From Pseudomonas reinekei (GTDB taxonomy: Bacteria > Pseudomonadota > Gammaproteobacteria > Pseudomonadales > Pseudomonadaceae), in the NCBI RefSeq assembly GCF_001945365.1, contig NZ_MSTQ01000005.1, forward strand, positions 62,001-126,000: a stretch of 64,000 nt of DNA. The letters run 5' to 3'. The notes beneath the pieces are model-generated. The model saw nothing but the letters and a program-made list of their open reading frames with translations, searched no databases and was not told the origin of the DNA. The translations under genes and the position numbers were made by a program. This document shows, in pieces, positions 1 through 9,047 of the stretch (the first letter of the stretch is position 1; each line of letters starts with the position of its first letter).

Positions 1-603
1 CAACAGATCGCGCGCATTGCCAAGTCTGCCGGGATCGCCATTTTGTATGGCTATCCCGAGCGCACCGAAGACGGGCAAATCTACAACGCCGTGCAACTGA
101 TCGACGCCACCGGCGAGCGCGTCTGCAACTACCGCAAGACGCACTTGTTCGGCGATCTCGATCGTTCGATGTTCAGCGCCGGCACCAACGATTTCCCGGT
201 GGTTGAACTCAACGGCTGGAAGCTCGGTTTCCTGATCTGCTACGACCTGGAGTTTCCGGAAAACGCCCGACGCCTGGCGCTCGAGGGTGCCGAGCTGATT
301 CTGGTGCCGACGGCGAATATGATTCCTTTTGATTTCATCGCCGACGTCACGGTCCGCGCCCGCGCCTTCGAAAACCAGTGCTATGTGGCGTACGCCAATT
401 ACTGCGGGCATGAGGGCGACATCCATTACTGCGGCCAAAGCAGCATCGCCGCGCCGGATGGCAGCCGCATCGCCCAGGCGGGTCTTGATGAAGCGTTGAT
501 CGTCGGTGAACTGGACCGTCAGTTGATGAGCAACTCGCGCGCCGCCAACCGCTACCTGCTCGACCGGCGCCCGGAGCTTTACGGCGACCTGAACAAGCGC
601 TGA
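1..603 (+). CDS. Carbon-nitrogen hydrolase (nitrilase-superfamily amidase), 5' end cut off
   Basis: The open frame runs from the first base of the window, so the true start lies upstream. About 200 C-terminal residues are visible. Two of the three nitrilase-superfamily catalytic residues can be seen: the lysine in RKTHLFG and the cysteine in ICYDLEFPE. The glutamate would be in the missing part. Such enzymes hydrolyse amides or nitriles in the cytoplasm; the substrate here is unknown. Related amidases sit just upstream of pqqF in other fluorescent pseudomonads, as I recall. The stop is only 48 bp before pqqF, so read-through is possible, but a strong hairpin lies in the gap. Assignment to the superfamily is firm; the specific activity is not. 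Confidence 0.9.
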   Translation, partial: QQIARIAKSAGIAILYGYPERTEDGQIYNAVQLIDATGERVCNYRKTHLFGDLDRSMFSAGTNDFPVVELNGWKLGFLICYDLEFPENARRLALEGAELILVPTANMIPFDFIADVTVRARAFENQCYVAYANYCGHEGDIHYCGQSSIAAPDGSRIAQAGLDEALIVGELDRQLMSNSRAANRYLLDRRPELYGDLNKR

Positions 604-620
604 TCCCCTGTTATCCGCTA

Positions 621-655
621 GCATGGGCACTTCACTGTTCTGGAAGTGCCCATGC
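621..655 (+). promoter_or_regulatory. Perfect 13-bp hairpin covering the pqqF Shine-Dalgarno and start codon
   Basis: The arm GCATGGGCACTTC (621-633) is exactly complementary to GAAGTGCCCATGC (643-655), with a 9-nt loop. The right arm contains the GGAAG ribosome-binding sequence (642-646) and the ATG (652-654) of pqqF. There is no U-run, so it is a poor intrinsic terminator. Folding of the mRNA would hide the pqqF initiation region. This is a sequence observation; the regulatory role is inferred. Confidence 0.6.
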
Positions 656-3081
656 CTGCGCTGAATCACCTTCGCCCCCACACTGAAACCCTGGCCAACG
701 GCTTGCGGGTGACGCTTCGTCATGCCCCGAACTTGAAGCGTTGCGCGGCGGCGTTAAGGGTCGCTGCGGGCAGTCACGACGTGCCGCTGGCGTGGCCCGG
801 CCTCGCGCATTTTCTTGAGCACTTGTTGTTTCTCGGGACTGAGCGTTTTCCTGCGGGCCAGGGGCTGATGGCCTACGTACAGAGCCACGGCGGGCAAGTG
901 AATGCGCGCACCAGCGAGCGCACCACGGATTATTTTTTTGAATTGTCCCCCTTGGCGTTCGCCGGTGGTCTGGAGCGTCTGTCAGACATGCTCGCCCACC
1001 CGCGTATGAATCTGGACGATCAGCAGCGGGAACGGGAGGTGCTGCACGCGGAATTTGTCGCGTGGTCGCAGGATCCGGCGGCGCAACAGCAGTTGGCGTT
1101 GTTCGAGGGGCTGTCCGAGCGTCATCCGCTGCGGGGTTTCCACGCCGGCAATCGCGATAGCCTGCCGCTTGAGCAACCGGAGTTTCAGCAGGCATTGCAG
1201 GCCTTTCATCAGCGGTATTACCAGACCGGACAAATGACCTTGAGCCTGGCCGGGCCGCAGAGTCTGGAAGAGCTGCGGGGGATGGCCCAAGCATTTGGCA
1301 ATGTCCTCGCCCACGGTGAAAAAGTCCCGCAACAACGGCCCGTTCCGCTGATGACCACCTTAAATCGAAGTTATCAACAGGCTGGCGAACGTCGGCTGGA
1401 TTTGCTGTTTGCCCTCGAAGCGCTGCCCGATGCCTCCAGTGAAGCCCTGGAGTTCCTGTGCCATTGGCTCAACGCCGAGAAACCGGGCGGTTTGCTGGCG
1501 GATTTGCGCGAGCGCGAACGGGCGGAAAAACTCAAGGCAGCGCTGTTGTATCAGTTCGCCGGACAAGCCTTGCTGCACATCGAATTCACATTGCCGGGGC
1601 AATCTCTGGTAACCGGCATTCGTGAGCGACTAAGCGACTGGTTGGGTTTCTTCGCCCGGCAAGACTGGAATACCTTGCGAGAAGAATACGCCGCCCTGCG
1701 CCAGCGCCAGCAACACGTCAGCCCTGCTTTGCAATTGGCCCGACTGGACAGCGAACAGCGCGATGTCGGGTTATCCGAAGCGGGGGTCAGAGCCCTTGAA
1801 CATATCCTCAAACAGATCGGTGCTGTGGATAACTTCAGCGGTCCATGGCGGCTGCCCGCACCGAATCCGTTCCTGAGCACCGAAACGCCAGCGCCCAACG
1901 CCGGATTGATTCGCGGCCAGAACAGCGCCCACCGCGGCTTGCGCACATTTGCCCAGGATCGCTCGCGCAGCCGTCGCGAACGTTCGCCGATGCAATTCAG
2001 CCAGGCCTTGCCGGACAACGGCGTTGATGGCGCGATTTATCTACGCTGGCGCCTGGAATCAACACCCGGCAACCGGCTTCAAGCACGGCTGGACAACAAC
2101 CTGCAAGCGTTAGGCGAAGATGCGCGTCAGGCGGGCGTGGACTTTTCCTTCAGCGCCTCGGGCAATGAATGGCTGCTGAAGATAACCGGTTTACAGGAGC
2201 CGATGCCCAAGGTCCTGGAGCACGCGCTGAAAACGCTGACAACGCCTGACGCCGACGTCTCACCATCAGAACCGCCAAGCGTTGCGCTCATACCGATTCG
2301 ACAGCTGCTCAAGTCTTTACCGGATCACTGCCTTGAGCACACCGACAATACCGACGACCTGCAGCAACTATGGTCGAGTGCACGCTGGGACGGTCTGGCG
2401 ATGGGCCTGTCCGCCCAGACTCAAGTAGCCATGGGCCTGGCCTTGAGCCGCATCCCCGGCACGCCGGACAGTCAGTTGACCCCGCCGCCTTCGATGCCGT
2501 CGCAACGTTTGTGGAGCGCTGTCGATACCGACTCGAGCGAGCATGCGATCCTGCTGTTCTGCCCTGCAGCCACCAACGAATTGGCCGACGAAGCCGCGTG
2601 GCGATTGCTGGCACATGTCTGTCAGACACCGTTCTACCAGCGCCTGCGGGTGGAGCTGCAGTTGGGCTATGCGGTGTTCAGTGCCCTGCGCCAGATTCAC
2701 GGGCAAACCGGGCTGCTGTTCGGCGTGCAATCACCGACCAGGGCGCCGGCGGACCTGTTGCAGCACATCGAGCAATTCTTCAGCAGGTTGCCGGAGCTGA
2801 TCAACGCCATCGACGACATCGCCTTCATCGCCCAGCGCCAGAGATTGGCCGAGCAGTTTTCCGGCGTTGCTCTGCCCACTGCCCTGGCGGCGGAATTGCT
2901 TTGGCAGGGCAAGTTGGCGGGCCGCTCGTCGGATTATCTGGCGCAATTGCCCGAGTCCATTCTGCAGATAGACCGGACCCTTTTGCTGGCCGCCGCACAA
3001 CGTTTGAATCAGGCGTCGGGCGGCTGGCGCTGCCTGGCCAACAGCCCTGCACCGGGCGCGCCCTGGCAAGCGACAAAATGA
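652..3081 (+). CDS. pqqF: PqqF, M16-family zinc peptidase of PQQ biosynthesis
   Basis: This 809-residue protein belongs to the pitrilysin/insulinase (M16) family. PqqF is thought to help cut the crosslinked Glu-Tyr out of the modified PqqA peptide. The inverted zinc-binding motif HFLEH is at residues 53-57, and Glu134 (in HAEF) fits the HxxEH-x76-E spacing, so the N-terminal half looks catalytically intact. The C-terminal half carries the usual inactive M16 repeat. The ATG at 652 is preferred over the in-frame GTG at 646, because GGAAG at 642-646 is well placed for 652. It is followed after 158 bp by pqqA on the same strand. Confidence 0.95.
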   Translation: MPALNHLRPHTETLANGLRVTLRHAPNLKRCAAALRVAAGSHDVPLAWPGLAHFLEHLLFLGTERFPAGQGLMAYVQSHGGQVNARTSERTTDYFFELSPLAFAGGLERLSDMLAHPRMNLDDQQREREVLHAEFVAWSQDPAAQQQLALFEGLSERHPLRGFHAGNRDSLPLEQPEFQQALQAFHQRYYQTGQMTLSLAGPQSLEELRGMAQAFGNVLAHGEKVPQQRPVPLMTTLNRSYQQAGERRLDLLFALEALPDASSEALEFLCHWLNAEKPGGLLADLRERERAEKLKAALLYQFAGQALLHIEFTLPGQSLVTGIRERLSDWLGFFARQDWNTLREEYAALRQRQQHVSPALQLARLDSEQRDVGLSEAGVRALEHILKQIGAVDNFSGPWRLPAPNPFLSTETPAPNAGLIRGQNSAHRGLRTFAQDRSRSRRERSPMQFSQALPDNGVDGAIYLRWRLESTPGNRLQARLDNNLQALGEDARQAGVDFSFSASGNEWLLKITGLQEPMPKVLEHALKTLTTPDADVSPSEPPSVALIPIRQLLKSLPDHCLEHTDNTDDLQQLWSSARWDGLAMGLSAQTQVAMGLALSRIPGTPDSQLTPPPSMPSQRLWSAVDTDSSEHAILLFCPAATNELADEAAWRLLAHVCQTPFYQRLRVELQLGYAVFSALRQIHGQTGLLFGVQSPTRAPADLLQHIEQFFSRLPELINAIDDIAFIAQRQRLAEQFSGVALPTALAAELLWQGKLAGRSSDYLAQLPESILQIDRTLLLAAAQRLNQASGGWRCLANSPAPGAPWQATK

Positions 3082-3107
3082 TCATTACCGGGGCTGCAAT
3101 GAGCTTT

Positions 3108-3144
3108 CTCAAAGTTTCAAGGACAATCACTTTGAAATTTTGAG
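3108..3144. promoter_or_regulatory. Imperfect 15-bp inverted repeat upstream of pqqA
   Basis: The arms CTCAAAGTTTCAAGG (3108-3122) and CTTTGAAATTTTGAG (3130-3144) match as an inverted repeat at 13 of 15 positions, separated by 7 nt. The element is AT-rich, lies between the pqqF stop and pqqA, and is not followed by a U-run. It could be an operator for the pqqA promoter or a weak 3' hairpin for pqqF. Confidence 0.45.
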
Positions 3145-3175
3145 TAACATAGCAGCCTAACTATTTGGAACATCT

Positions 3176-3203
3176 CTGACTTGAGGTGGACTATACCTAT
3201 AGA
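3176..3203 (+). promoter_or_regulatory. Candidate sigma70-type promoter of pqqA
   Basis: CTGACT (3176-3181) and TATAGA (3198-3203) are separated by 16 bp. Each matches the consensus hexamers at 4 of 6 positions. The placement, about 37 bp before the pqqA start, fits the strong separate expression known for pqqA. The call rests on weak matches. Confidence 0.3.
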
Positions 3204-3239
3204 TAGCGCTATCCCACCCTACCTGAAGGAGTTCAATTT

Positions 3240-3314
3240 ATGGCCTGGACCAAACCGGCTTACACCGACCTGCGTATCGGCTTTGAAGTCACCATGTACT
3301 TCGCAAGCCGCTAA
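3240..3314 (+). CDS. pqqA: PqqA, precursor peptide of PQQ
   Basis: This is a 24-residue ribosomally made precursor peptide starting [15 protein letters not shown] and ending in EVTMYFASR. Glu16 and Tyr20, spaced as E-V-T-M-Y, are the two residues that PqqE links and that become the PQQ skeleton. A strong ribosome-binding site, AAGGAG at 3226-3231, lies 8 nt before the ATG. The length and motif match the family exactly. An intrinsic terminator between pqqA and pqqB would allow pqqA to be made in excess over the enzymes. Confidence 0.98.
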   Translation: MAWTKPAYTDLRIGFEVTMYFASR

Positions 3315-3340
3315 TCTCTGCCCTGGCAGATGAGCAGCAC

Positions 3341-3370
3341 AACGCCTCGGATATCCGAGGCGTTTTATTT
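3341..3370 (+). terminator. Intrinsic terminator or attenuator between pqqA and pqqB
   Basis: AACGCCTCGGAT (3341-3352) and ATCCGAGGCGTT (3353-3364) form a perfect stem with almost no loop outside the central ATAT, followed by TTATTTT. It sits 26 bp after the pqqA stop and 31 bp before pqqB, so only part of the transcripts would continue into pqqB. Confidence 0.85.
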
Positions 3371-3395
3371 TCAGCGTTGAAATGATGGAGCGCCC

Positions 3396-4307
3396 ATGTT
3401 TGTCCAGATTCTAGGTTCCGCTGCCGGCGGCGGTTTCCCCCAGTGGAACTGCAACTGCGTGAACTGCGCGGGTTTTCGCGACGGCAGCTTGCGGGCCAAG
3501 GCGCGGACGCAATCGTCCATCGCGATTTCCGATGACGGCGTGAACTGGGTGCTGTGCAACACCTCCCCGGACATCCGCGCCCAGCTTCAGAGTTTCGCCC
3601 CGATGCAACCGGGCCGTGCCCTGCGCGATACCGGAATCAGCGCGATCATCCTGATGGATAGCCAGATCGACCACACCACCGGCCTGCTCATGCTGCGTGA
3701 AGGTTGCCCGCATCAGGTCTGGTGTACCGACATGGTCCACGAAGACTTGAGCACCGGTTTTCCGCTGTTCACCATGCTCAACCACTGGAATGGCGGGCTG
3801 ACCTGGAACCGCATCGAGCTCGACCAGAGCTTCAGCGTGCCGGCCTGCCCGAACCTGCGTTTCACGCCGCTGCCCCTGCGCAGCGCCGCGCCGCCCTATT
3901 CCCCGCATCGATTCGACCCGCATCCGGGCGACAACATCGGCCTGATGGTCGAAGACCTGAACACCGGCGGCAAGCTGTTCTATGCACCGGGCCTGGGCAA
4001 AGTCGATGCCTCGCTGCTGGAGATCATGGCCGGTAGCGACTGCTTGTTGGTGGATGGCACGTTGTGGGACGACGATGAAATGCAGCGCCGCGGTGTCGGC
4101 ACCCGCACCGGTCGCGAGATGGGGCACCTGGCACAGAACGGCCCTGGCGGCATGCTCGAAGTCTTCGAGCAACTGCCCCAGCCGCGCAAAGTGCTTATCC
4201 ACATCAACAACACCAACCCGATTCTTGATGAAGATTCGCCGCAGCGCGCGGAGCTGGATCGGCGCAATGTTGAAGTGGCGTATGACGGCATGAGTATTGT
4301 GCTGTAA
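3396..4307 (+). CDS. pqqB: PqqB, metallo-beta-lactamase-fold PQQ biosynthesis protein
   Basis: This 303-residue protein is full length for PqqB. The family has the metallo-hydrolase fold and acts late in PQQ synthesis, with a proposed role in hydroxylating the tyrosine-derived ring. The start [18 protein letters not shown] is the conserved PqqB N-terminus, followed by the CNCVNC cysteine cluster that binds metal. [10 protein letters not shown] at about residues 88-97 is part of the active-site region. The ATG at 3396 follows a GGAG-like sequence. It is downstream of the pqqA terminator and is separated from pqqC by a REP pair. Confidence 0.97.
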   Translation: MFVQILGSAAGGGFPQWNCNCVNCAGFRDGSLRAKARTQSSIAISDDGVNWVLCNTSPDIRAQLQSFAPMQPGRALRDTGISAIILMDSQIDHTTGLLMLREGCPHQVWCTDMVHEDLSTGFPLFTMLNHWNGGLTWNRIELDQSFSVPACPNLRFTPLPLRSAAPPYSPHRFDPHPGDNIGLMVEDLNTGGKLFYAPGLGKVDASLLEIMAGSDCLLVDGTLWDDDEMQRRGVGTRTGREMGHLAQNGPGGMLEVFEQLPQPRKVLIHINNTNPILDEDSPQRAELDRRNVEVAYDGMSIVL

Positions 4308-4330
4308 GCAGTCGAGACCGCTGCGCGGTC

Positions 4331-4398
4331 TATCGCGAGCAGGCTCGCTCCCACAGGGGCACGCGCTTCAATTGTGGGAGCGAGCCTGCTCGCGATGA
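4331..4398. repeat. REP pair (inverted) between pqqB and pqqC
   Basis: TCGCGAGCAGGCTCGCTCCC (from 4333) and its reverse complement GGGAGCGAGCCTGCTCGCGA (from 4376) face each other across about 17 nt. The same unit recurs many times in this window between genes, as expected for Pseudomonas REP sequences. Confidence 0.9.
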
Positions 4399-4447
4399 GG
4401 CCAGCTCAGGCACTGAAGAATCCACCGGTCCTACCCGGAGAACCGAA

Positions 4448-5200
4448 ATGACTGACACCCCGATGTCCCCCGCCGAATTCGAGGCCGCCCTGCGTGCCAA
4501 GGGCGCCTACTATCACATCTATCACCCGTATCACGTGGCGATGTACGAGGGCCGGGCGACCCGTGAGCAGATCCAGGGCTGGGTCGCCAACCGTTTCTAC
4601 TATCAGGTGAACATCCCCCTGAAGGATGCGGCGATTCTGGCCAACTGCCCGGACCGCGAGATCCGTCGCGAGTGGATTCAGCGCCTGCTCGACCACGACG
4701 GCGCGCCCGGTGAAGACGGCGGTATCGAAGCCTGGTTGCGCCTGGGCCAAGCCGTTGGCCTCGACCCGGACCAACTGCGTTCCCAGGAACTGGTGCTGCC
4801 CGGCGTGCGTTTTGCCGTCGATGCCTACGTCAATTTCGCCCGCCGCGCCAGTTGGCAGGAAGCCGCCAGCAGCTCGCTGACCGAACTGTTCGCACCGCAG
4901 ATCCACCAGTCGCGCCTGGACAGCTGGCCCCGGCACTACCCGTGGATCGACCCGGCCGGCTACGAGTATTTCCGCACTCGCCTGGGCCAGGCGCGGCGCG
5001 ATGTCGAGCACGGTCTGGCGATCACCCTTGAGCATTACCAAACCCGGGAAGGCCAGGAGCGCATGCTGGAAATTCTCCAGTTCAAACTGGACATTCTTTG
5101 GAGCATGCTCGATGCCATGAGCATGGCCTACGAACTCAAACGCCCGCCGTATCACAGCGTGACCGGAGAACGGGTCTGGCACAAAGGAATCACCTTATGA
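4448..5200 (+). CDS. pqqC: PqqC, pyrroloquinoline-quinone synthase
   Basis: This 250-residue protein has the normal PqqC length. PqqC is a cofactor-free oxidase of the TENA/THI-4-like fold. It closes the ring and carries out the final eight-electron oxidation of AHQQ to PQQ in the cytoplasm. The segment [20 protein letters not shown] near residues 21-40 and WVANRFYYQ are family signatures. The stop codon overlaps the pqqD start (ATGA at 5197-5200), so pqqC and pqqD are translationally coupled. It is separated from pqqB by 140 bp containing a REP pair. Confidence 0.97.
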   Translation: MTDTPMSPAEFEAALRAKGAYYHIYHPYHVAMYEGRATREQIQGWVANRFYYQVNIPLKDAAILANCPDREIRREWIQRLLDHDGAPGEDGGIEAWLRLGQAVGLDPDQLRSQELVLPGVRFAVDAYVNFARRASWQEAASSSLTELFAPQIHQSRLDSWPRHYPWIDPAGYEYFRTRLGQARRDVEHGLAITLEHYQTREGQERMLEILQFKLDILWSMLDAMSMAYELKRPPYHSVTGERVWHKGITL

Positions 5201-5472
5201 GTTTCGATCGCAGCAAGACCCCGACCTGGCGTCCCGGCTATCGCTTCCAGTACGAACCGGCACAGAAAGGCCATGTGCTGCTGTACCCGGAAGGCATGAT
5301 TAAGCTCAATGAAAGTGCCGCGTTGATTGGTGGTTTGATTGACGGCGAGCGCGACGTCGCGGCGATCATCAAGGCGCTCGACGAACAATTCCCTGGCGTG
5401 CCCGAGCTAGGTGATGACATCGAGCAATTCATGGAGGTTGCCCGTGCGCAGCACTGGATCGAACTTGCCTGA
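5197..5472 (+). CDS. pqqD: PqqD, PqqA-binding chaperone
   Basis: This 91-residue protein is PqqD. It binds the PqqA peptide and presents it to the radical SAM enzyme PqqE. The start is the ATG overlapping the pqqC stop, because the conserved N-terminal motif ([20 protein letters not shown]) begins only 3 residues later. The winged-helix-like core includes the motif [12 protein letters not shown]. The 3' end overlaps pqqE by 29 bp, so the C-D-E genes form a tightly coupled unit. Confidence 0.96.
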   Translation: MSFDRSKTPTWRPGYRFQYEPAQKGHVLLYPEGMIKLNESAALIGGLIDGERDVAAIIKALDEQFPGVPELGDDIEQFMEVARAQHWIELA

Positions 5473-6616
5473 ATCATCGGTGCAAGTACCGCCCAAACCT
5501 GAAATTGGCCTGCCGCTGTGGCTGCTGGCCGAGCTGACGTACCGCTGCCCGCTGCAATGCCCGTACTGCTCCAACCCGCTGGACTTCGCCGAGCAAGGCA
5601 AGGAGCTGAGCACCGAACAGTGGATCAAGGTGTTTCGTGAAGCGCGGGAAATGGGCGCGGCGCAACTGGGCTTTTCCGGTGGCGAACCGCTCGTGCGTCA
5701 AGACCTCGCCGAGTTGATTGGCGAAGCCCGCAAACTGGGCTTTTACACCAACCTGATCACCTCCGGCATCGGTCTGACCGAACAGAAAATCAGCGATTTC
5801 AAGAAGGCCGGGCTCGATCATATCCAGATCAGTTTCCAGGCCAGCGACGAGCAGGTGAACAACTTGCTGGCCGGCTCCAAAAAGGCTTTCGCGCAGAAGC
5901 TGGAAATGGCCCGCGCGGTGAAAGCCCACGGCTATCCGATGGTGCTCAACTTCGTTACCCATCGGCACAACATCGACAAGATCGACCGCATCATCGAGCT
6001 GTGCATCGCCCTTGAAGCGGACTTCGTCGAACTCGCCACTTGCCAGTTCTATGGCTGGGCACAGCTCAACCGCGTCGGGCTATTGCCGACCAAAGAACAA
6101 CTGGTGCGCGCCGAACGCATTACCAACGAATACCGCGCCAGACTCGAAGCCGAAGGGCATCCGTGCAAGCTGATTTTCGTCACGCCAGACTACTACGAAG
6201 AACGTCCGAAAGCCTGCATGAACGGCTGGGGCAGCATTTTTCTGACCGTCACACCGGACGGAACCGCGTTGCCGTGTCACGGTGCCCGACAGATGCCGGT
6301 GCAGTTTCCCAACGTGCGCGACCACAGCATGCAGCACATCTGGTACGACTCGTTTGGCTTCAACCGCTTTCGCGGTTATGACTGGATGCCTGAGCCGTGC
6401 CGCTCCTGCGACGAGAAAGAAAAAGACTTCGGCGGCTGCCGCTGTCAGGCGTTCATGCTCACCGGTGACGCGAGCAACGCCGACCCGGTGTGCAGCAAGT
6501 CGGAACATCACGGCGTGATCCTCAAGGCCCGCGAAGAAGCCGATCACGCTACCCAGACCATCGAACAACTGGCCTTTCGCAATGAACGAAACTCACGCCT
6601 CATCGCCAAAAGCTGA
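5444..6616 (+). CDS. pqqE: PqqE, radical SAM enzyme that crosslinks Glu and Tyr in PqqA
   Basis: PqqE forms the carbon-carbon bond between Glu and Tyr of PqqA. The radical SAM motif C-x3-C-x2-C is at residues 35-42 (CPLQCPYC). A C-terminal SPASM region has the clusters [16 protein letters not shown] and the cysteine-rich [19 protein letters not shown] chose the GTG at 5444 (390 residues), which has GGAGG at 5433-5437 in front. The in-frame GTG 5411 and ATG 5414 would add residues unlike the family N-terminus. Either choice keeps the overlap with pqqD. Its 3' end overlaps the next gene by 35 bp. Confidence 0.95.
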   Translation: MRSTGSNLPESSVQVPPKPEIGLPLWLLAELTYRCPLQCPYCSNPLDFAEQGKELSTEQWIKVFREAREMGAAQLGFSGGEPLVRQDLAELIGEARKLGFYTNLITSGIGLTEQKISDFKKAGLDHIQISFQASDEQVNNLLAGSKKAFAQKLEMARAVKAHGYPMVLNFVTHRHNIDKIDRIIELCIALEADFVELATCQFYGWAQLNRVGLLPTKEQLVRAERITNEYRARLEAEGHPCKLIFVTPDYYEERPKACMNGWGSIFLTVTPDGTALPCHGARQMPVQFPNVRDHSMQHIWYDSFGFNRFRGYDWMPEPCRSCDEKEKDFGGCRCQAFMLTGDASNADPVCSKSEHHGVILKAREEADHATQTIEQLAFRNERNSRLIAKS

Positions 6617-8408
6617 ACCTTTCAGTGCCGCCAACGCCGTGGCTGCCGGCATCGACTTTGCCGAGTTGCAAGTCGGCCAACACGGCTTGTTCTGGAACGA
6701 ATATCGTCCCCAGGAAGCCGCGTGCCGGGTCTGGCATTGGCGCGCAGGCGCAGCGACATGCCTGACGCTGCCAGGGTTCAGTGTGCGCAGTCGGGTGTAC
6801 GAATATGGCGGTGGCGCGTTTTGTCTGACGGACGACGGGATCGTCTTCGTCAATGAGACTGACCAGCAGCTGTATCGTCAATCACTCCAGGGCGAGACGC
6901 CCGAAGCGCTGACTTCCGGTGAGTGCCGCTACGGTGATTTACAGTTCGCCCAGGGGCAGGTGCTCGCCGTTGAGGAGAACCGCGACCGACACCGATTGGT
7001 GGCGATTGATCTGGCGGATGGCGAACGGCATCTGCTGGCCGAAGGCGCCGACTTTTACGCCGCCCCGACGCTCAGTCCTGATGCGAGTCGACTGGCCTGG
7101 ATTGAGTGGAGTCGCCCGGATCAACCCTGGACCGCAACCCGCTTGATGGTTGCCGAACGCCAGCGTGACGGCAGCTTTGGCCCGGCCTCCTGTGTGGCTG
7201 GAGAGCACGCTGAAGAATCCCTGCAGCAACCGCGATTTGATAGCGCCGGCCGTTTGTTCTGCCTGACCGATCGGGGTGGCTACTGGCAGCCTTGGATGGC
7301 CTCGCATAACGCGCTGACCCCACTGCCGAGCGCCGCCGCCGATCATGGCCCGGCACCCTGGCAGCTCGGTGGCTGCACCTGGCTACCGCTGCACGACGGC
7401 AATTATCTGGCGAGTTGGACTGAAGACGGTTTTGGCCGGTTGGGTCTGCGCGGCAATTGCTGTGAAGACTTTACCGGCGACTACAGCCGCTTCCGTCACC
7501 TCGCCATGGATGAGCAGTTCATTTACTGCATCGCCGCCTCGCCAGTCAGCTCCGCCGCCGTGATCGCGATCGATCGCCAGTCGCGGCAAGTCAACGTACT
7601 GGCCGGTGGTGTTGCGCCGCTACCCGCTGAAAAAATCAGTCGCCCGCAAACCCTGCGCTATCCAAGCGGCTCGGGCGAGGCTCACGGTTTCTTCTATCGC
7701 GCGATGACCGGCGAAGCCAAACCACCGCTGGTAGTGTTCATCCACGGCGGCCCGACTTCGGCGTGCTATCCAATGCTCGACCCGCGTATTCAATACTGGA
7801 CGCAGCGCGGTTTCGCCGTGGCAGATCTCAACTACCGAGGCAGCAGTGGTTATGGTCGCGCCTACCGTCAGGCCCTGCATTTGAGTTGGGGTGAGGTCGA
7901 TGTCGAAGATGCGTGCGCGGTGGTCAGCCATCTTGCCGATCGTGGTTTGATCGATGGCGACCAGGCGTTCATCCGTGGCGGCAGCGCGGGGGGTTACACC
8001 ACGCTGTGCGCGCTGGCTTTCCATGACGTGTTCCGCGCCGGCGCCAGTCTTTACGGGGTCAGCGATCCGGTCGCGTTGGGCCGGGCTACCCACAAGTTCG
8101 AGGGCGACTACCTCGATTGGCTGATCGGCGATCCCGTGCGAGACGCCGAGCGCTATGCCGCACGCACGCCGTTACTGCACGCGGGCAACATTCGCGTGCC
8201 GGTGATCTTTTTTCAAGGGGAACTCGACGCCGTCGTCGTGCCGCAACAGACCCGTGACATGGTCGATGCCCTGAAGAACAACGGCATCCTGGTTGAAGCG
8301 CATTACTACGCGGATGAACGCCACGGCTTCCGCAAGGCTGGCAATCAGGCCCATGCGCTGGAGCAGGAGTGGTTGTTTTATCGCCGGGTGATGGAGAGTA
8401 CAGGCTGA
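6582..8408 (+). CDS. pqqM: Prolyl-oligopeptidase-family (S9) serine peptidase of the PQQ locus
   Basis: This 608-residue cytosolic-looking protein has no signal peptide. It has an N-terminal beta-propeller-like region and a C-terminal alpha/beta-hydrolase domain. The nucleophile is Ser468 in GGSAGGY, and GELDAVV and DERHGF supply the likely Asp and His. HGGPTSA is the S9 oxyanion-loop signature. It starts inside the end of pqqE (35-bp overlap), so it is co-transcribed with the PQQ genes. A peptidase at this position is called pqqM in P. fluorescens B16, as I recall. Trimming of the modified PqqA peptide is a plausible but unproven role. Confidence 0.88.
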   Translation: MNETHASSPKAEPFSAANAVAAGIDFAELQVGQHGLFWNEYRPQEAACRVWHWRAGAATCLTLPGFSVRSRVYEYGGGAFCLTDDGIVFVNETDQQLYRQSLQGETPEALTSGECRYGDLQFAQGQVLAVEENRDRHRLVAIDLADGERHLLAEGADFYAAPTLSPDASRLAWIEWSRPDQPWTATRLMVAERQRDGSFGPASCVAGEHAEESLQQPRFDSAGRLFCLTDRGGYWQPWMASHNALTPLPSAAADHGPAPWQLGGCTWLPLHDGNYLASWTEDGFGRLGLRGNCCEDFTGDYSRFRHLAMDEQFIYCIAASPVSSAAVIAIDRQSRQVNVLAGGVAPLPAEKISRPQTLRYPSGSGEAHGFFYRAMTGEAKPPLVVFIHGGPTSACYPMLDPRIQYWTQRGFAVADLNYRGSSGYGRAYRQALHLSWGEVDVEDACAVVSHLADRGLIDGDQAFIRGGSAGGYTTLCALAFHDVFRAGASLYGVSDPVALGRATHKFEGDYLDWLIGDPVRDAERYAARTPLLHAGNIRVPVIFFQGELDAVVVPQQTRDMVDALKNNGILVEAHYYADERHGFRKAGNQAHALEQEWLFYRRVMESTG

Positions 8409-8424
8409 AATCGATGGTGCTTCA

Positions 8425-8478
8425 ATCGCTGGCAAACCAGCTCCCACAGAACGCTCATTTCCTGTAGGAGCCTCGTTT
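8425..8478. repeat. Degenerate REP-like pair after pqqM
   Basis: AATCGCTGGCAAACCAGCTC and, further on, CTGTAGGAGCCTCG resemble the CGCTGGCAAGCCAGCTCC-type REP of this window, but with several changes. It lies between the convergent pqqM and yqaE-like genes. Confidence 0.45.
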
Positions 8479-8485
8479 GCCTAAT

Positions 8486-8644
8486 TCAGCGCTTGGCGAT
8501 GATGTACACCGCGTGCACGATCCCGGGAATGTAACCGCACAACGTCAGCAGAATATTCAGCCAGAACGCCCCGCCGAATCCCACTTGCAGAAACACGCCC
8601 AGCGGCGGCAACAAGATGGCGATGATGATGCGAATGAAGTCCAT
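8486..8644 (-). CDS. YqaE/Pmp3-family small membrane protein
   Basis: A 52-residue protein read on the minus strand, MDFIRIIIAILLPPLGVFLQ then VGFGGAFWLNILLTLCGYIP and GIVHAVYIIAKR. It has two hydrophobic helices and the PPLGV and GYIPGIVHAVYII motifs typical of the Pmp3/YqaE (UPF0057) family of stress-linked membrane proteolipids. An AGGAG-like sequence (CTCCT at 8651-8655 on the plus strand) precedes the start. It is convergent with pqqM and has no visible promoter link to the PQQ genes. The family assignment is firm; the function in bacteria is poorly known. Confidence 0.88.
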   Translation of the reverse strand: MDFIRIIIAILLPPLGVFLQVGFGGAFWLNILLTLCGYIPGIVHAVYIIAKR

Positions 8645-8726
8645 GAACAGCTCCTGATTGAAGTGGACTCGTGCGAGCCCTACAGCTAATCGACCTTTAC
8701 CGCTGGTCAGGGTTCAGCCCGACTCG

Positions 8727-9047
8727 TCAGGCCAGTATTTCCAGGCCGTGTTTCTGAACGATGCTCAGCAGCTTCAGCGCCATGCCGCTGGGGTGCTTAG
8801 CCCCTGCTTCCCACTGTTTGACCGTGGAGGCGCTGGTGTTCAGGTATCGCGCGAACACCGGCTGACTGACATTGTTGCGCTCGCGCAATGCCTTGATCTC
8901 TTCTGCTGCGATCACATCAGGGACTGTCGCGAGGCACGACTCATCGAACTCGCGCATGGTCGCTTTGCTAATGGCTCCGATGGCATACAAAGCGCTGGCT
9001 GATTCGTGGATTGATTCGAACGCCTCGCTCTTGAATTTCTTACTCAT
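8727..9047 (-). CDS. Helix-turn-helix antitoxin (NadS/HigA-like)
   Basis: This 106-residue protein has a C-terminal XRE-type helix-turn-helix at about residues 50-95, with ALRERNNVSQPVFARYLN and TVKQWEAG as the recognition region. The N-terminal half would contact the toxin. It follows the RelE-like gene and overlaps it by 8 bp, the toxin-first order of HigBA-type modules. Antitoxins of this type repress their own operon, and a perfect palindrome lies just before the toxin start at 9413-9429. The call is by motif and gene arrangement. Confidence 0.85.
   Translation of the reverse strand: MSKKFKSEAFESIHESASALYAIGAISKATMREFDESCLATVPDVIAAEEIKALRERNNVSQPVFARYLNTSASTVKQWEAGAKHPSGMALKLLSIVQKHGLEILA

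Noticed and set aside
8477..8689. A 70-codon plus-strand open frame
   Set aside because: The minus strand encodes a YqaE/Pmp3-type protein there with strong motif match; the plus frame has no family resemblance.
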